This document shows positions 1 through 8,383 of a stretch of DNA of 64,000 nucleotides, one piece after another. This DNA is from Halobacterium jilantaiense (GTDB lineage Archaea > Halobacteriota > Halobacteria > Halobacteriales > Halobacteriaceae): contig NZ_FOJA01000001.1 of the NCBI RefSeq assembly GCF_900110535.1, forward strand, positions 620,001 to 684,000, given 5' to 3'. Made by a program: the position numbers and the translations under genes. The notes below the pieces were generated by a model. That model did not search any database. It was not told where the DNA came from and saw only the letters and a list, made by a program, of their open reading frames with translations. Within the stretch, counting starts at the first letter, position 1. Every line of letters begins with the position of its first letter.

Positions 1-392
1 ACGCCGAACCGACCGACGACGGCGTCGAGCTGTCGGTCGACGGCGACCGGCTCGTGCTCTCCCGGGCTGCCGCCGCCGAACTGCGGTCGGCGGTCGGTGA
101 CGCGCTGACCGAGCGCCAGTCGTTCGGTCGGACGACCGGCGTCTACCGGTCGGACGGCAGCTACGTGGTCGAACGCCGCGCGGCCGAGACCACGGGGAAC
201 TCGACGGTCTTCGAGTCCTTCGATGACCTGTGGCGCGTCTTCGACGGCCTGCCCGAGCGTTTCGTCGCGGACGACCTGGACTGCGTCACCGGCTCGCGAC
301 GCCACATGCTCGTCTGGCACTTCGTCGAACACCCGGGGTTCCCCGCGTCACTGGCGGTCCAGCGTCCGCTGACCGCAGAGAAGGGACCGTGA
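1..392 (+). CDS. hypothetical protein, 3' part (gene starts before the window)
   Basis: The reading frame is open from base 3 to a TGA at 390-392, so this is the C-terminal 129 codons of a longer gene whose start lies outside the window. The visible part is acidic and soluble, with no membrane segment and no Cys clusters; near its end it has the aromatic run LVWHFVEHPGF. I do not recognise the family. An internal GTG at 54 could be read as a start, but the same codon style continues to the edge, so a truncated gene is more likely. The next gene follows 46 bp downstream with its own TATA-like box, so it is probably transcribed separately. Confidence 0.7.
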   Translation, partial: AEPTDDGVELSVDGDRLVLSRAAAAELRSAVGDALTERQSFGRTTGVYRSDGSYVVERRAAETTGNSTVFESFDDLWRVFDGLPERFVADDLDCVTGSRRHMLVWHFVEHPGFPASLAVQRPLTAEKGP

Positions 393-438
393 GCGAAGGG
401 GCCCGAACGCTTTTCCGACGCCGCAGCGGTTCTGGGGT

Positions 439-1131
439 GTGTCCCTCCACACGACCGGTCGCCCGCTCGACGCGCACGGTGAGCCGACTGCCGGCCCCGC
501 TCTGGAACTCGACCCGGAGAGCCGCGCTGCCGACCTGCTACGGGAGTCGCCACACGCACTCGCGTCGGCCCCCGGGAGCCGGACGTGGTCCGTGCTGCTC
601 GACGACCCGGACGCCGACCGCCCCGAGATGGTGCTCTGGCTCGGCCCGGACGCCACTGTCCTGCCGCCCCACGTCCACCGCACTCGCGACGAGACGTTCG
701 AAGCACTGCGGGGCGAACTGACCGTCACCGTCGACGGCGACCCGCGGACGCTCGGGCCCGGCGAGTCGTACACCGTCGACCCGGGCGTGCCGCACAACTT
801 CGCGAACGAGACCGACGGCGTCGTCGCGTTCCGCGTCGAGCCGCCGTGGGCGAAGACGGTCCTGACGCAGTACACGGTCTCCGGGCTCGACCACGAGGGC
901 ACGTTCGGTTCCGACGACAAGTACGGCGAACCGGGACCGCTGTACGCACTCGTGTCGAGTGAAGCCCTCAGTGCAGAGACCAGACTACAGGTCGCGCCGC
1001 ACGTCGTCCAGCGCGTGCTGTGGGCGACAGTGGGCCGAGTCGCGAAGCTGCTCGGACACCGGGCGGTACGGGAGGAGTACGTCTCCGACGCCTACTGGAG
1101 GGAGACCGTCGAGCAGCCCACGTTCAGTTGA
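439..1131 (+). CDS. cupin-domain protein
   Basis: A 230-residue protein with a single cupin beta-barrel at about residues 60-135. The first cupin motif has His78, His80 and Glu85, and the second has PGVPHNF with His119, so all four usual metal ligands are present. A C-terminal stretch of about 95 residues lies outside the barrel and has no motif I recognise. Cupins of this size bind a small ligand or a metal, but the substrate cannot be read here. The start is GTG at 439, 22-31 bp after the TATA-like ACGCTTTTCC (408-417), which suits a leaderless transcript. The 3' end overlaps the converging PhoU-like gene by 8 bp. Confidence 0.8.
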   Translation: MSLHTTGRPLDAHGEPTAGPALELDPESRAADLLRESPHALASAPGSRTWSVLLDDPDADRPEMVLWLGPDATVLPPHVHRTRDETFEALRGELTVTVDGDPRTLGPGESYTVDPGVPHNFANETDGVVAFRVEPPWAKTVLTQYTVSGLDHEGTFGSDDKYGEPGPLYALVSSEALSAETRLQVAPHVVQRVLWATVGRVAKLLGHRAVREEYVSDAYWRETVEQPTFS

Positions 1132-2152
1132 TGGTGGTGTGGTCGGACTGCTCGTTCAGCGCGAGGTTCGCGGCGATTTCGGCGTTCCGCATCGAGTACT
1201 GAGCGGACTGCTGGAGGCTCACCAGGACCTCGCGGACCTCCAAGAGGTCGTCGTTGCCCATCTCGGGGAGGTCGGCGAGAATCTCGGCCTCTCGGTCCTC
1301 GATTTCGGCGAACTGGTCGCGGACCTCGACGGTCGCGTCGTAGTCGCGGTCGACGGCCGCAGCGACCGCGTTCGCCGTCACGTCGTCGACCTTGTCGGTG
1401 AACTCGCGGATGCGCCGCATCGTCCCCTGGTCGACGTCGAGCGTGTGGCCGTCGGCCTCCATCACGATCTCCGCGATGTCCTCGGCGTTGTCCGCGACCA
1501 GTTCGAGGTTCTTCGCGACGCTCCGGTAGCCGATGAGCGGGAAGCCGTCGTCGAGGCCCACTGCCCGAGCGAGGCTCGGGTCGTCGAACGCGGTGAAGAT
1601 GAGCCGCAGCAGCAGGACGAAAATCTTGTTCGCCTGGCGTTCGCGGTTGAGCGCGCGCTGCGCGAGGTCAGGGTTGCCGTGGGCGAGCGCCTTCACGGCC
1701 TCGCCGCGCATCGTCGAGCCCGTGTTCTCGAGGCGTTCGAGGAGGTTGTCGAGGTCGAAGTCCTCGGGGTCGACCGAGCACCGGATTGTGATGCGGTTCG
1801 GTGTCTCCTCGACGACGCCGAGACCCATGAGCTGGGTTTCGGCCTTGTAGACGGCGTTGATGTGCGCGGAGTCGAGGGCGTCCTCGCTCTCGACGTGGAT
1901 GACGCGTCGGCCGAGCACGTACTGCCCGACGATAGCTCGTTCGACGGCGCTGGCGTCGAAGTTCTCGGCGTGGATGGTCGCCTCGGTGTCCTCGCCGTGT
2001 GCGGACTCGGGCGTGACCGCGAGTGAGCCTTTCCCGCTCTCTCGGACGGTGACCTCGTCGCCCTTCTCGACATCCTGTTTGCGCGCCCACTCCGCCGGCA
2101 GCGTCATGGCGAGCGTCGACGGTCCGAGCCGCTGGACCTTCCGTGTCTCCAT
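1124..2152 (-). CDS. PhoU-family regulator with N-terminal SpoVT/AbrB domain
   Basis: A 342-residue protein. Residues about 1-45 form an AbrB/SpoVT-like swapped-hairpin domain (METRKVQRLGPSTLAMTLP, then EKGDEVTV). Residues about 120-335 are helical PhoU-type repeats with acidic E/D-rich motifs such as DNAEDIAEI. Archaeal proteins with this architecture are annotated as phosphate-uptake regulators. They are thought to join DNA or protein binding through AbrB to PhoU sensing of phosphate transport. No pst gene is adjacent; the nearest phosphate-type transporter is the PiT permease at 9.2 kb. A TATA-like AAAAACTAAG on the minus strand (2178-2187) precedes the ATG. Confidence 0.85.
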   Translation of the reverse strand: METRKVQRLGPSTLAMTLPAEWARKQDVEKGDEVTVRESGKGSLAVTPESAHGEDTEATIHAENFDASAVERAIVGQYVLGRRVIHVESEDALDSAHINAVYKAETQLMGLGVVEETPNRITIRCSVDPEDFDLDNLLERLENTGSTMRGEAVKALAHGNPDLAQRALNRERQANKIFVLLLRLIFTAFDDPSLARAVGLDDGFPLIGYRSVAKNLELVADNAEDIAEIVMEADGHTLDVDQGTMRRIREFTDKVDDVTANAVAAAVDRDYDATVEVRDQFAEIEDREAEILADLPEMGNDDLLEVREVLVSLQQSAQYSMRNAEIAANLALNEQSDHTTIN

Positions 2153-2261
2153 GTGTCACCCGACGAGACCCCACACCTTAGTTTTTCCCACGAGACCTTA
2201 TACACGGACAAGGGCGCTGGAATGCGGCGTACTTTTCCGTGGGCCGCGCCTGGGGTCGAGT

Positions 2262-2432
2262 ATGGGTTTTGGTAGCTACGACGAGTCCGAACAGAAGGAC
2301 CAGAGCGTGGACACGGACGACGACCGAGGGGTCAGCGTCCACGAGAACGACCACGACGGGGAGATCTCCTTCGACTCCGAGGCCGACAGCGACGAACTCA
2401 TCGACCAGCTGCAGTCGATGAAAGACGACTAG
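2262..2432 (+). CDS. small acidic haloarchaeal protein (DUF5786-like)
   Basis: A 56-residue, extremely acidic protein that starts MGFGSYDESEQ and ends LIDQLQSMKDD. From memory this matches the haloarchaeal DUF5786 family, whose function is unknown. There are no Cys and no membrane segment. The ATG at 2262 is preferred over a longer frame reaching back to 1857, because that extension is antisense to the PhoU-like gene and the conserved MGFGSYDES start is at 2262. The gene ends 10 bp before the converging ATP-NAD kinase gene. Confidence 0.75.
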   Translation: MGFGSYDESEQKDQSVDTDDDRGVSVHENDHDGEISFDSEADSDELIDQLQSMKDD

Positions 2433-2442
2433 CGGCGGCAGC

Positions 2443-3525
2443 TCAGACGACTTTCACCATTCGTTCTTCGAAGCGACCGACTCGCACGTTCGTCCAGCCG
2501 CGTAGCGACTCGTCGACGCCCTCGTCGCCCGTGTCCACGCGCAGCACGCCCGTCTCGTCGAGTTTGCGGGGCGAGGCGACGACCCGGACCTCGCTGCGCT
2601 CGATGACCGCGGGCGATATCTGGTGGTTCCCGCGGCCGAACACGAACCCCTGGCCGCCGATGGGGGAGACGTAGACGACGTTCTCGTCGCCGAGCGCCCC
2701 GAGAATCTCGTTCTCGCTGCCGTCCTGCACGACGAGTTCACCGTCCCGGTAGACGTCCACGCCCAGCGGCGAGCCGTCGACGCCCAGTTCCTCGGCGATT
2801 CGGCCGACGGTCCCGCCCGGACCGAGCACGTACGTCACGCCGTCCTCGACGCTCGCCGCGACCCCTGCAGCGAGCGCGCCCGTGCTCCCGGAGTGGACCT
2901 GCTTGGCGGACTGGAGGTCCTCCGCGACCGGCACCTCGACGACGCCCCGGAGACGGGTCCGGACCTCGCCGTCCCGGTACGCGTCCTCGTCGATGTCACT
3001 CACCTCTCGGGTCTCCGTCTCCTCGAAGGTGGCCGCCACGCGACCGGCCGCCTCGGGCCGCACCGCGAACACGGACGAGTACACCTTCACTCCCGCCGGG
3101 ACGCCCAGCACGGGGACGTCCGCGTCGAGGTCGTCGAGCGCCTGGGCGACGTCCGTCGCGGTTCCGTCGCCGCCCACGAACAGGACCAGGTCGGCTCCGC
3201 GGTCGACGAACGCCGCGACGGCCGCCCGGGTGTCCTCGGCGGTCGTCTCCGCGGCAGTGTCCGGCGCGCGCGCTGGCTCACCGACGACGTCTGGGTCGAA
3301 GCCCGCCGCCCGCGCCTCGGCGGCCCCCATCGGGTCGCCGAACGTCAAGAGGCGCGTCTCGGGCGCGTGGTCGCGCAGTGCCACGAGTGCGGCCCGTGCG
3401 CGCTCGGGAGCCCGCGGCTCTGCACCGCGCTCGCGGGCCGCCGCGACCTTCCCGTCCGTTCCCTTCAGGCCGACCCGGCCGCCCATCCCGGCGATGGGGT
3501 TGACGACGACGCCGACAGTACGCAT
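2443..3525 (-). CDS. ATP-NAD kinase family protein
   Basis: A 360-residue protein of the NAD-kinase/diacylglycerol-kinase fold. It starts with MRTVGVVVNPIAGMGG, a typical first strand and loop, and carries the GGDGT nucleotide-binding signature at residues 118-122. Relatives are listed as ATP-NAD kinases, but this branch is longer than NadK and its substrate is uncertain. I chose the ATG at 3525: the frame stays open to 3780, but the extra 85 residues are Arg-rich antisense-type sequence, and MRTVGVVVNPIAG is the natural N terminus. It is divergent from the small gene at 3609. Confidence 0.82.
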   Translation of the reverse strand: MRTVGVVVNPIAGMGGRVGLKGTDGKVAAARERGAEPRAPERARAALVALRDHAPETRLLTFGDPMGAAEARAAGFDPDVVGEPARAPDTAAETTAEDTRAAVAAFVDRGADLVLFVGGDGTATDVAQALDDLDADVPVLGVPAGVKVYSSVFAVRPEAAGRVAATFEETETREVSDIDEDAYRDGEVRTRLRGVVEVPVAEDLQSAKQVHSGSTGALAAGVAASVEDGVTYVLGPGGTVGRIAEELGVDGSPLGVDVYRDGELVVQDGSENEILGALGDENVVYVSPIGGQGFVFGRGNHQISPAVIERSEVRVVASPRKLDETGVLRVDTGDEGVDESLRGWTNVRVGRFEERMVKVV

Positions 3526-3608
3526 ACCCGAGAGTCGGACTGCGGGCCGAAAAGCCACGCGGTCGTCGCGGTCGAAACCGTGAAAGGGCTCCCGGGGAGT
3601 CTGGCAGT

Positions 3609-3977
3609 ATGGCTGGGATTGCGACCGAGCTCGTCGACGCACTCCACGACCACGTCGGCGACTCACTCCGAACCGTCGGCCACCACAGCGCCGACGAGTG
3701 GACCTTCGACTACGTGCGCGACGAACTCCAGGACGCCTACGACGAGGGCGACCTCGACGCCATCGCCGAAGAGCTCGCACTGAACGAACTGGAGAGCGAC
3801 TACCAGGAGCGGCTCTACGAACTCGGTGACCTGGGCGCGACCGTTCGGCTGTTCGACCGGGGGTCTGTCGTTCACGTGCCGACCGCGCCAGCCACCGGCT
3901 ACCTCGTCTCTCTGGACGACGACGCCGACGTGAACGCCCGAGACATCATCGCGCTCGTCCACGAACACGACGCGTGA
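3609..3977 (+). CDS. conserved haloarchaeal protein, DUF7522-like
   Basis: A 122-residue soluble acidic protein of unknown function. It shares a pattern with the protein at 13482-13931: an N-terminal helix, a DD/DE-W/Y-x-[FV] strand, a helix with ELALNELESDYQ (here) or LVLKGLDDGFEQ (there), then G-x-L-x-ATVR-x-F and a [VL]-VS-x-D-x-D strand. The two are clearly paralogues. From memory the family is the haloarchaeal DUF7522 group. The ATG at 3609 gives MAGIATELVDALHDHVG and matches the family start. Confidence 0.7.
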   Translation: MAGIATELVDALHDHVGDSLRTVGHHSADEWTFDYVRDELQDAYDEGDLDAIAEELALNELESDYQERLYELGDLGATVRLFDRGSVVHVPTAPATGYLVSLDDDADVNARDIIALVHEHDA

Positions 3978-4038
3978 CGGGGCCGCCCGGCGCTGCCGGA
4001 ACCAAGCGTTAAAGACCGAGCCGTCGGAACGAACGCGT

Positions 4039-4152
4039 ATGTTCACGCCACTCGAAGCGAGTTCGTCGCTCCCACCGAACCTCACTGGCTGGGTCGTCAC
4101 GGTTCTCGGCCTCGTACTGACTGTCGGCTGGATGGCGTACCTCTACCGCTGA
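4039..4152 (+). CDS. 37-residue single-pass membrane protein
   Basis: A small reading frame from ATG 4039 to TGA 4152. The N-terminal half is Ser/Pro-rich (FTPLEASSSLPPN). It is followed by one hydrophobic segment (GWVVTVLGLVLTVGWMAYL, residues about 17-35) and ends YR. A TATA-like TTAAAG (4009-4014) lies 25-30 bp before the ATG, which supports a real leaderless gene. It sits between a DUF7522-like gene and the converging cinA-like gene. The function is unknown, and because it is so short the call rests on promoter spacing and the clean TM segment. Confidence 0.6.
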   Translation: MFTPLEASSSLPPNLTGWVVTVLGLVLTVGWMAYLYR

Positions 4153-4171
4153 GCGCCGCAGCGTCGTCGCG

Positions 4172-4858
4172 TCACTCCTCCTGAACGCGCTCCTCGAACC
4201 AGTCCGCGGCAGCCCGCGCCGTCTCGGCGTCCGGGTGCTGTATCTTCACGCGCACCTCCTCGCCCGGATAGCTGCCGACTGTCACGTCGAACTCCGCCCG
4301 GAGCTCCGCGACAGCGTCGATGAGTGAACTCTCCGGCGCGTCCACGACCACCTCCTCGACGTGCGTGCCCTCGCCGGCGAACTCCCCGGCGACCGTCTCG
4401 AACATCCCCTTCATCTCGTCGGGGACGCCCGGCAGCACGTAGACGTTCTCCACGACCGCGCCCGGTGCCACGCCGGCCGGGTTCTCCAGCAGCCGCGCGT
4501 CCTCGGGGAGGTGAGTCGTCCCCTCAGTGAGGTCCTCGGCGGCGTACGTGTCGTGGCGGTCGAAGTACGCGAGCGCCTCCTCGTGCTCGCCCACCTGTCG
4601 GTCGAACGCTGCGGCGACGCCGTCCATCGTCATGTCGTCGTGGGTCGGGCCGACGCCGCCGGTGACGAGCACGGCGTCGTAGCGCTCCGAGAGCCGGCTC
4701 ACTTCCTCGCGGATGGCGTCCACGTCGTCCGGCACGACGACCGTCCGGCCGACGGTGACGCCGCGCTCGCCGAGTCGTTCGCCGAGCCACGCCGCGTTCG
4801 TGTTCACCGTGTCGCCGGCGAGCAACTCGTCACCGACCGTCACCAGCGCCACTTGCAT
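4172..4858 (-). CDS. CinA-like molybdopterin-binding domain protein
   Basis: A 228-residue protein with the MoaB/Mog fold of the CinA N-terminal domain. GDELLAGDTVNTNA is at residues 9-22 and the TGGVGPTHDD loop at about 66-75. These are the signature elements of competence/damage-inducible protein A and of archaeal stand-alone homologues. Bacterial CinA also carries a C-terminal nicotinamide-nucleotide amidase domain, which is absent here. Possible roles are nucleotide (ADP-ribose) hydrolysis or a molybdopterin-related function; the sequence does not decide. The gene ends 20 bp from the small membrane gene converging from the left. Confidence 0.85.
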   Translation of the reverse strand: MQVALVTVGDELLAGDTVNTNAAWLGERLGERGVTVGRTVVVPDDVDAIREEVSRLSERYDAVLVTGGVGPTHDDMTMDGVAAAFDRQVGEHEEALAYFDRHDTYAAEDLTEGTTHLPEDARLLENPAGVAPGAVVENVYVLPGVPDEMKGMFETVAGEFAGEGTHVEEVVVDAPESSLIDAVAELRAEFDVTVGSYPGEEVRVKIQHPDAETARAAADWFEERVQEE

Positions 4859-4892
4859 GCCCCGCCGTTGGGGCTCCCGGGAGAAAAGCCCC

Positions 4893-5609
4893 CTACTTCT
4901 CGAGGTCGAGGCCGGCGTCCTCGCGTTCGTCCTCCAGCCGCCGGATGCGCAGCCGGTAGTAGACGACGCCGAGGACCGCCACGAGCCCGAGGACGGCCGC
5001 AGCGCCGCCGAACAGCAGGAGGTCGCGGTCGAGGTAGTACCGCGTGTCGATACTGCGGGCGTCCACCGACTCCCAGCGCACGTTGACGCGGTTGTCCTCG
5101 ACGGACTTCTCGAAGCCGCCGGGCTCCACGTACCCGAGAACCGGGAAGGACACGCGCATCCCCGGCGGCAGCACGAGTTCGTGCGAGCCCTCGAAGCCGA
5201 CCTGCACGGTCGCCTTTCGGCTGCCCGCCGGCGACGTGTACGCGAACGTTCCGTTGTCCTGCGGGAACGTCACGACGGTCCGGGCGTCCTTCGTCGACAC
5301 GTCGATGTCCTCGCTGTCGACCACGGTGCCGTTCGGGTACCGGAACTGTACGGCGGAAATCGGCAGCGGGTTCCGGCCACCGAAGCCGCCCCTGCGGGTG
5401 AACCGCACCTTGCTCTTGTTGTCGACGCCCGCGACGACGGCGTACTGGCCGTCGGTGACGTTCACGTGGACGTCCACGGTCTGGTTCCACTCGTAGGTCG
5501 CGTTCTCGGCGAGCCGTTCGTCGGACGGCCCGCCACCGCCGCCAGCGCCGAGACACCCGGCGCTGACCGCGAGCGCGACGACCGCGAGAGCGACCCAGAC
5601 CTTCCTCAT
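4893..5609 (-). CDS. membrane-anchored lipoprotein (DUF5803-like)
   Basis: A 238-residue exported protein. The N terminus (MRKVWVALAVVALAVSAGC) is a lipoprotein signal peptide with a lipobox ending at Cys19, followed by a Gly-rich linker. The ectodomain (about 25-190) is beta-rich with several N-x-T/S sites. One membrane segment near the C terminus (LLLFGGAAAVLGLVAVLGVVYY) is followed by a charged cytoplasmic tail. From memory this is the haloarchaeal DUF5803 family; the function is unknown. The start overlaps the 3' end of the DUF2110 gene by 4 bp (ATGA), so it is probably the third cistron of the tfe operon. Confidence 0.82.
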   Translation of the reverse strand: MRKVWVALAVVALAVSAGCLGAGGGGGPSDERLAENATYEWNQTVDVHVNVTDGQYAVVAGVDNKSKVRFTRRGGFGGRNPLPISAVQFRYPNGTVVDSEDIDVSTKDARTVVTFPQDNGTFAYTSPAGSRKATVQVGFEGSHELVLPPGMRVSFPVLGYVEPGGFEKSVEDNRVNVRWESVDARSIDTRYYLDRDLLLFGGAAAVLGLVAVLGVVYYRLRIRRLEDEREDAGLDLEK

Positions 5610-6277
5610 GGAACGACTGCGAGCAGCTCCGACCGGAGGTGCTCGCCGACGGCGGCGAGCAGCCCCGGCGGGTCCGTCGAGTCCTTGCAGACGACGCTCT
5701 GCTCGAGGAGACCGAGGCGTTCGACGGTCACGATGTCCTGAGCGTGGCCGGCTCGGTTCACCGTCGCCCGCACCTGGCCGCGGGTCGCGCTGTTCACGTT
5801 CAGGCGGCCCGAGCCGCGCGTCCAGTCGTAGAGCCGGTCGCGCTCCGCGTCGGCCAGCGACGACGAGTCGTCGCCGCCGTACTCGAAGGTCATCGGCACG
5901 TGCTGCACGAGCCCGAAGCGCTCCCGAATCTGGCTCGGCGACCCCGGCCCGAGGTCGAGTTCGTCCGCGGGGATGCGGACGTCACGGCCCGCGTCCAGCA
6001 CGAAGCCGTCGTCGTCCCAGGACTCCAAGGTGCCGACGTAGGTCTCGCCCGCCTCGAACTCGGGCGTGATTTCGCCCCACGTCTCCGCGAGGACGTTCCG
6101 CGCCGCCACCTCGTCGGGGCCGTCCAGCGTCACCGTCGGGAAGTCGTCGTGTCGGACTCCGAGTTCGACGTCCACGTCGAGGTCGCCGACGTCGTTGTTC
6201 ACCAGCGACCGCAGGCCGTCGAGCGCACTCTCCCGGGCGTCGCCCGAGACGTACAGCTTCGTCGCGAGAACGACCAT
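5606..6277 (-). CDS. DUF2110 family protein
   Basis: A 223-residue archaeal protein of the DUF2110 family. It has an N-terminal alpha/beta part (MVVLATKLYVSGDARESAL), then an S1/OB-like strand region (GETYVGTLESWDDDGFVLDAG), and a C-terminal region with TRGQVRATVNRAGH. Its biochemical role is not established. It starts at ATG 6277, which overlaps the TGA of tfe by one base (TGATG), so the two are translationally coupled. Linkage of this family to tfe suggests a role in transcription or RNA metabolism; this is inference. Confidence 0.82.
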   Translation of the reverse strand: MVVLATKLYVSGDARESALDGLRSLVNNDVGDLDVDVELGVRHDDFPTVTLDGPDEVAARNVLAETWGEITPEFEAGETYVGTLESWDDDGFVLDAGRDVRIPADELDLGPGSPSQIRERFGLVQHVPMTFEYGGDDSSSLADAERDRLYDWTRGSGRLNVNSATRGQVRATVNRAGHAQDIVTVERLGLLEQSVVCKDSTDPPGLLAAVGEHLRSELLAVVP

Positions 6278-6795
6278 CAGGCCTCCACCGCAAGCTCGGA
6301 CCGGAGGTCCTCGATGCGTTCGTCCATCGCCTCGACGAGGTCCGTGTTCTCCATCGCCTCGACCGCGGAGCCACACTCCGGACACTCGAAGCCGAGGTCC
6401 ATCGCCTCGCCGAACTCGAAGCGAATCGAGCACACCTCACAGAGGTAGAACTCGTTGTCGAGTTCGTACTGGCGGCGCTCGACGAGCGCCTCCAGCAGTC
6501 GGTCCATCTCCTCCCGGAGGTTCCCGGGGACGTTCTCGTACTCGAACGTCCAGAGGTAGGTGAGCCAGCCGGAGTCCTCGTCGCGGACCCGGCGGTAGGT
6601 CGCCAGGTCGTTCTCGTAGAGGATGAACAGCGCGCGCCGCACGTCGTTGAGCTCCAGGCCGAGTCGCTCGGCGAGCTCCTCGTCCGTCACCTCGCCGTCG
6701 GGCGGGGACACCGCTACCGGCATCCCCTTCGGGCCGACCAGCTCGTGGAGGTACTTCTGCACCACGGGGTCGTCGAGTAGGTCCTCAAAAGCCAT
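6277..6795 (-). CDS. tfe: transcription initiation factor TFE (TFIIE alpha homologue)
   Basis: A 172-residue archaeal TFE, of usual length. Residues about 1-80 are the extended winged helix (FEDLLDDPVVQKYLHELVG; ELAERLGLELNDVRRALF-type). Residues about 118-145 are a zinc ribbon with CEVC and CPEC pairs. TFE stabilises the open promoter complex with RNA polymerase, TBP and TFB. The ATG at 6795 is chosen over an upstream in-frame start because a TATA-like CTTAAT on the minus strand (6821-6826) lies 26-31 bp away. It is the first gene of an overlapping operon with DUF2110 and the lipoprotein. Confidence 0.93.
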   Translation of the reverse strand: MAFEDLLDDPVVQKYLHELVGPKGMPVAVSPPDGEVTDEELAERLGLELNDVRRALFILYENDLATYRRVRDEDSGWLTYLWTFEYENVPGNLREEMDRLLEALVERRQYELDNEFYLCEVCSIRFEFGEAMDLGFECPECGSAVEAMENTDLVEAMDERIEDLRSELAVEA

Positions 6796-6820
6796 TGTTC
6801 GAAACGGCGGCCGGCGCGCC

Positions 6821-6826
6821 ATTAAG
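6821..6826 (-). promoter_or_regulatory. TATA-like box of the tfe operon
   Basis: CTTAAT read on the minus strand, 26-31 bp upstream of the tfe ATG, in an otherwise GC-rich gap. The spacing suits a leaderless or nearly leaderless transcript. Confidence 0.55.
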
Positions 6827-6904
6827 TCTTGTCACTCCGGGGGCGTTCGCGGTCGCTGCGAGCCCACGAACGGCTTTAGTGGCCGGTTCCCGTTTAGTGT
6901 CACT

Positions 6905-7642
6905 GTGACCGGGTTCCTCGCCGCCGCGTACCGTGACGGCACCCTCCGACGGACGGCGGTTGCCGCCGTCGTCCTCGCCGTTGTGTTCCGTTTCGCGTTC
7001 GGAGAGTCCTGGCCGATGACTGTCGCGGTGGTCGTCGCCGCGTCGGGGACGACGCTTGCCACCGACTACGCCGACCACCGCGGGACACCCACTGCCGTCC
7101 GCCACCTCGCCTTCGGTGCGGCGTTCGTCGCCGTCGGCGGCTGGTGGTGGGCTCTCGCGGGCGTCGGCTCCGCTCCACCGCCGCTGGCTGTCGTCGCGTT
7201 CGTCGCGGGGCCGTGGTTCCTCCTCGACGGCTGGACGGCGCGTCGCGCCGGCCATCCCGACGCGAGTGAGTCGCCGGGAGACGACACAGCCGACGAGCTA
7301 GCAGGCCTCGCCGACGGCGGGTTCGCGTCCGAGTTGCGGGCGTTCCGGAGTCTCGGCGAAGTCGGGCGAGCGATAGACGACGGAGCGACCACGCCGGAAG
7401 CGATTGCTGCCGAGCTCGACCGGCCCGTGGCGTCCGTCGAGGACGACCTCGACGCGCTGGAGACAGCGGGCGTCGTCGATGCAGTCGGCGACGAACCCAC
7501 TGACCCAGACAATGCTCACAAGCGACGCTACCGGCGCAGCGACGGCGAGTGGTCGGCGACCGATTCTGTGGTGTCGTGGCCACGGCGCGCGCTCTCGCGT
7601 CTGCTGCGACCACTCCGTCTGCTGACCGCGGGCGGCAGCTAA
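6905..7642 (+). CDS. membrane protein with C-terminal helix-turn-helix-like domain
   Basis: A 245-residue protein. The N-terminal half has about four hydrophobic segments (TAVAAVVLAVVFRFAF; MTVAVVVAASG; HLAFGAAFVAVGGWWWAL; LAVVAFVAGPWFLL). The C-terminal part (about 140-205) reads as a winged-helix-like module: FRSLGEVGRAIDDGATTPEAI followed by DRPVASVEDDLDALETAGVV. A basic tail follows. Such membrane-anchored HTH proteins may sense the membrane, but no target is known. The GTG start at 6905 is 26-31 bp after the TATA-like CTTTAG (6874-6879). The stop overlaps the converging trm56 gene by 4 bp. Confidence 0.72.
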   Translation: MTGFLAAAYRDGTLRRTAVAAVVLAVVFRFAFGESWPMTVAVVVAASGTTLATDYADHRGTPTAVRHLAFGAAFVAVGGWWWALAGVGSAPPPLAVVAFVAGPWFLLDGWTARRAGHPDASESPGDDTADELAGLADGGFASELRAFRSLGEVGRAIDDGATTPEAIAAELDRPVASVEDDLDALETAGVVDAVGDEPTDPDNAHKRRYRRSDGEWSATDSVVSWPRRALSRLLRPLRLLTAGGS

Positions 7643-8217
7643 TCGCCGCCGTCGGTGGCCCCACTATCAGCGGCGTCCTCGTCCCCGACGTCGACGACGT
7701 GCTTCCCGAGTTCCTCGGGGACGACGCGCCGCTCGGCGTTCTCGTAGTCCTGTTCGAGTTCGCGGCCGTCGAACAGTCGGTCGAGGAACACCGCGAGCCC
7801 CGCGACCTCGCTGTGGGGCTGGTTTGTCACGCCGACGTTCCAGTCGGCGGCCTCGTACACGTCCCCGGGCACCTTCTCGCCGCCGACGACGACCAGCAGG
7901 GGCTCGTTCCGGTGAGCGTCACGCACGTCGCCTTCCACGTCCTGGACGCGCTCGCCGTACATCGTGAGGTGGACGACGACGCCGCCCCAGTTCTCGACGG
8001 TCGCGTTCAGTTCCCCGGTGAGTTCCACGTCGAACGGGCCGCCGAACCGGCCGGTGATGTCCCGGACGGTCTCCGCGGACTGGGTGGCGTTGTCCGGGAA
8101 CAGCACTCGGTCGGCTCCGAGCGCGCGCGCAGTGAGCCCGACGTGGGTCGTCATACGGTCGTCGCGACCCGGCCGGTGGCCGTACCGCAGCACCGCGACT
8201 TCGGGTTCGCCTTTCAT
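7639..8217 (-). CDS. trm56: tRNA (cytidine(56)-2'-O)-methyltransferase
   Basis: A 192-residue SPOUT-class enzyme of the archaeal Trm56 family, which methylates the ribose of C56 in the tRNA T-loop. Diagnostic stretches are VLRYGHRPGRDDRMTTHVGL near the N terminus, DRVLFPDN, then VVGGEKVPGDVYEAADWNVG and VTNQPHSEVAGLAVFLDRL, the knotted SAM-binding region. The frame continues far upstream (to 9495), but that extension is antisense to the repeat protein. The ATG at 8217 gives the family's normal start. It converges with the membrane HTH gene, with a CTAA serving both stops. Confidence 0.92.
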   Translation of the reverse strand: MKGEPEVAVLRYGHRPGRDDRMTTHVGLTARALGADRVLFPDNATQSAETVRDITGRFGGPFDVELTGELNATVENWGGVVVHLTMYGERVQDVEGDVRDAHRNEPLLVVVGGEKVPGDVYEAADWNVGVTNQPHSEVAGLAVFLDRLFDGRELEQDYENAERRVVPEELGKHVVDVGDEDAADSGATDGGD

Positions 8218-8383
8218 GGCTTCGAGGTGTCGGTCTGTCGGGGTACGCGTTTCGGATGCCGTCCACCCCATCGGAATCACTATCCCACTCGGGATGGTAT
8301 CTGGCAACAACATTGTCGCCGAGTACGTCACATCGCCGCTTGCAACGGGTCTCGCACGAGACAGGTGCGGGAGTGGTGGTATC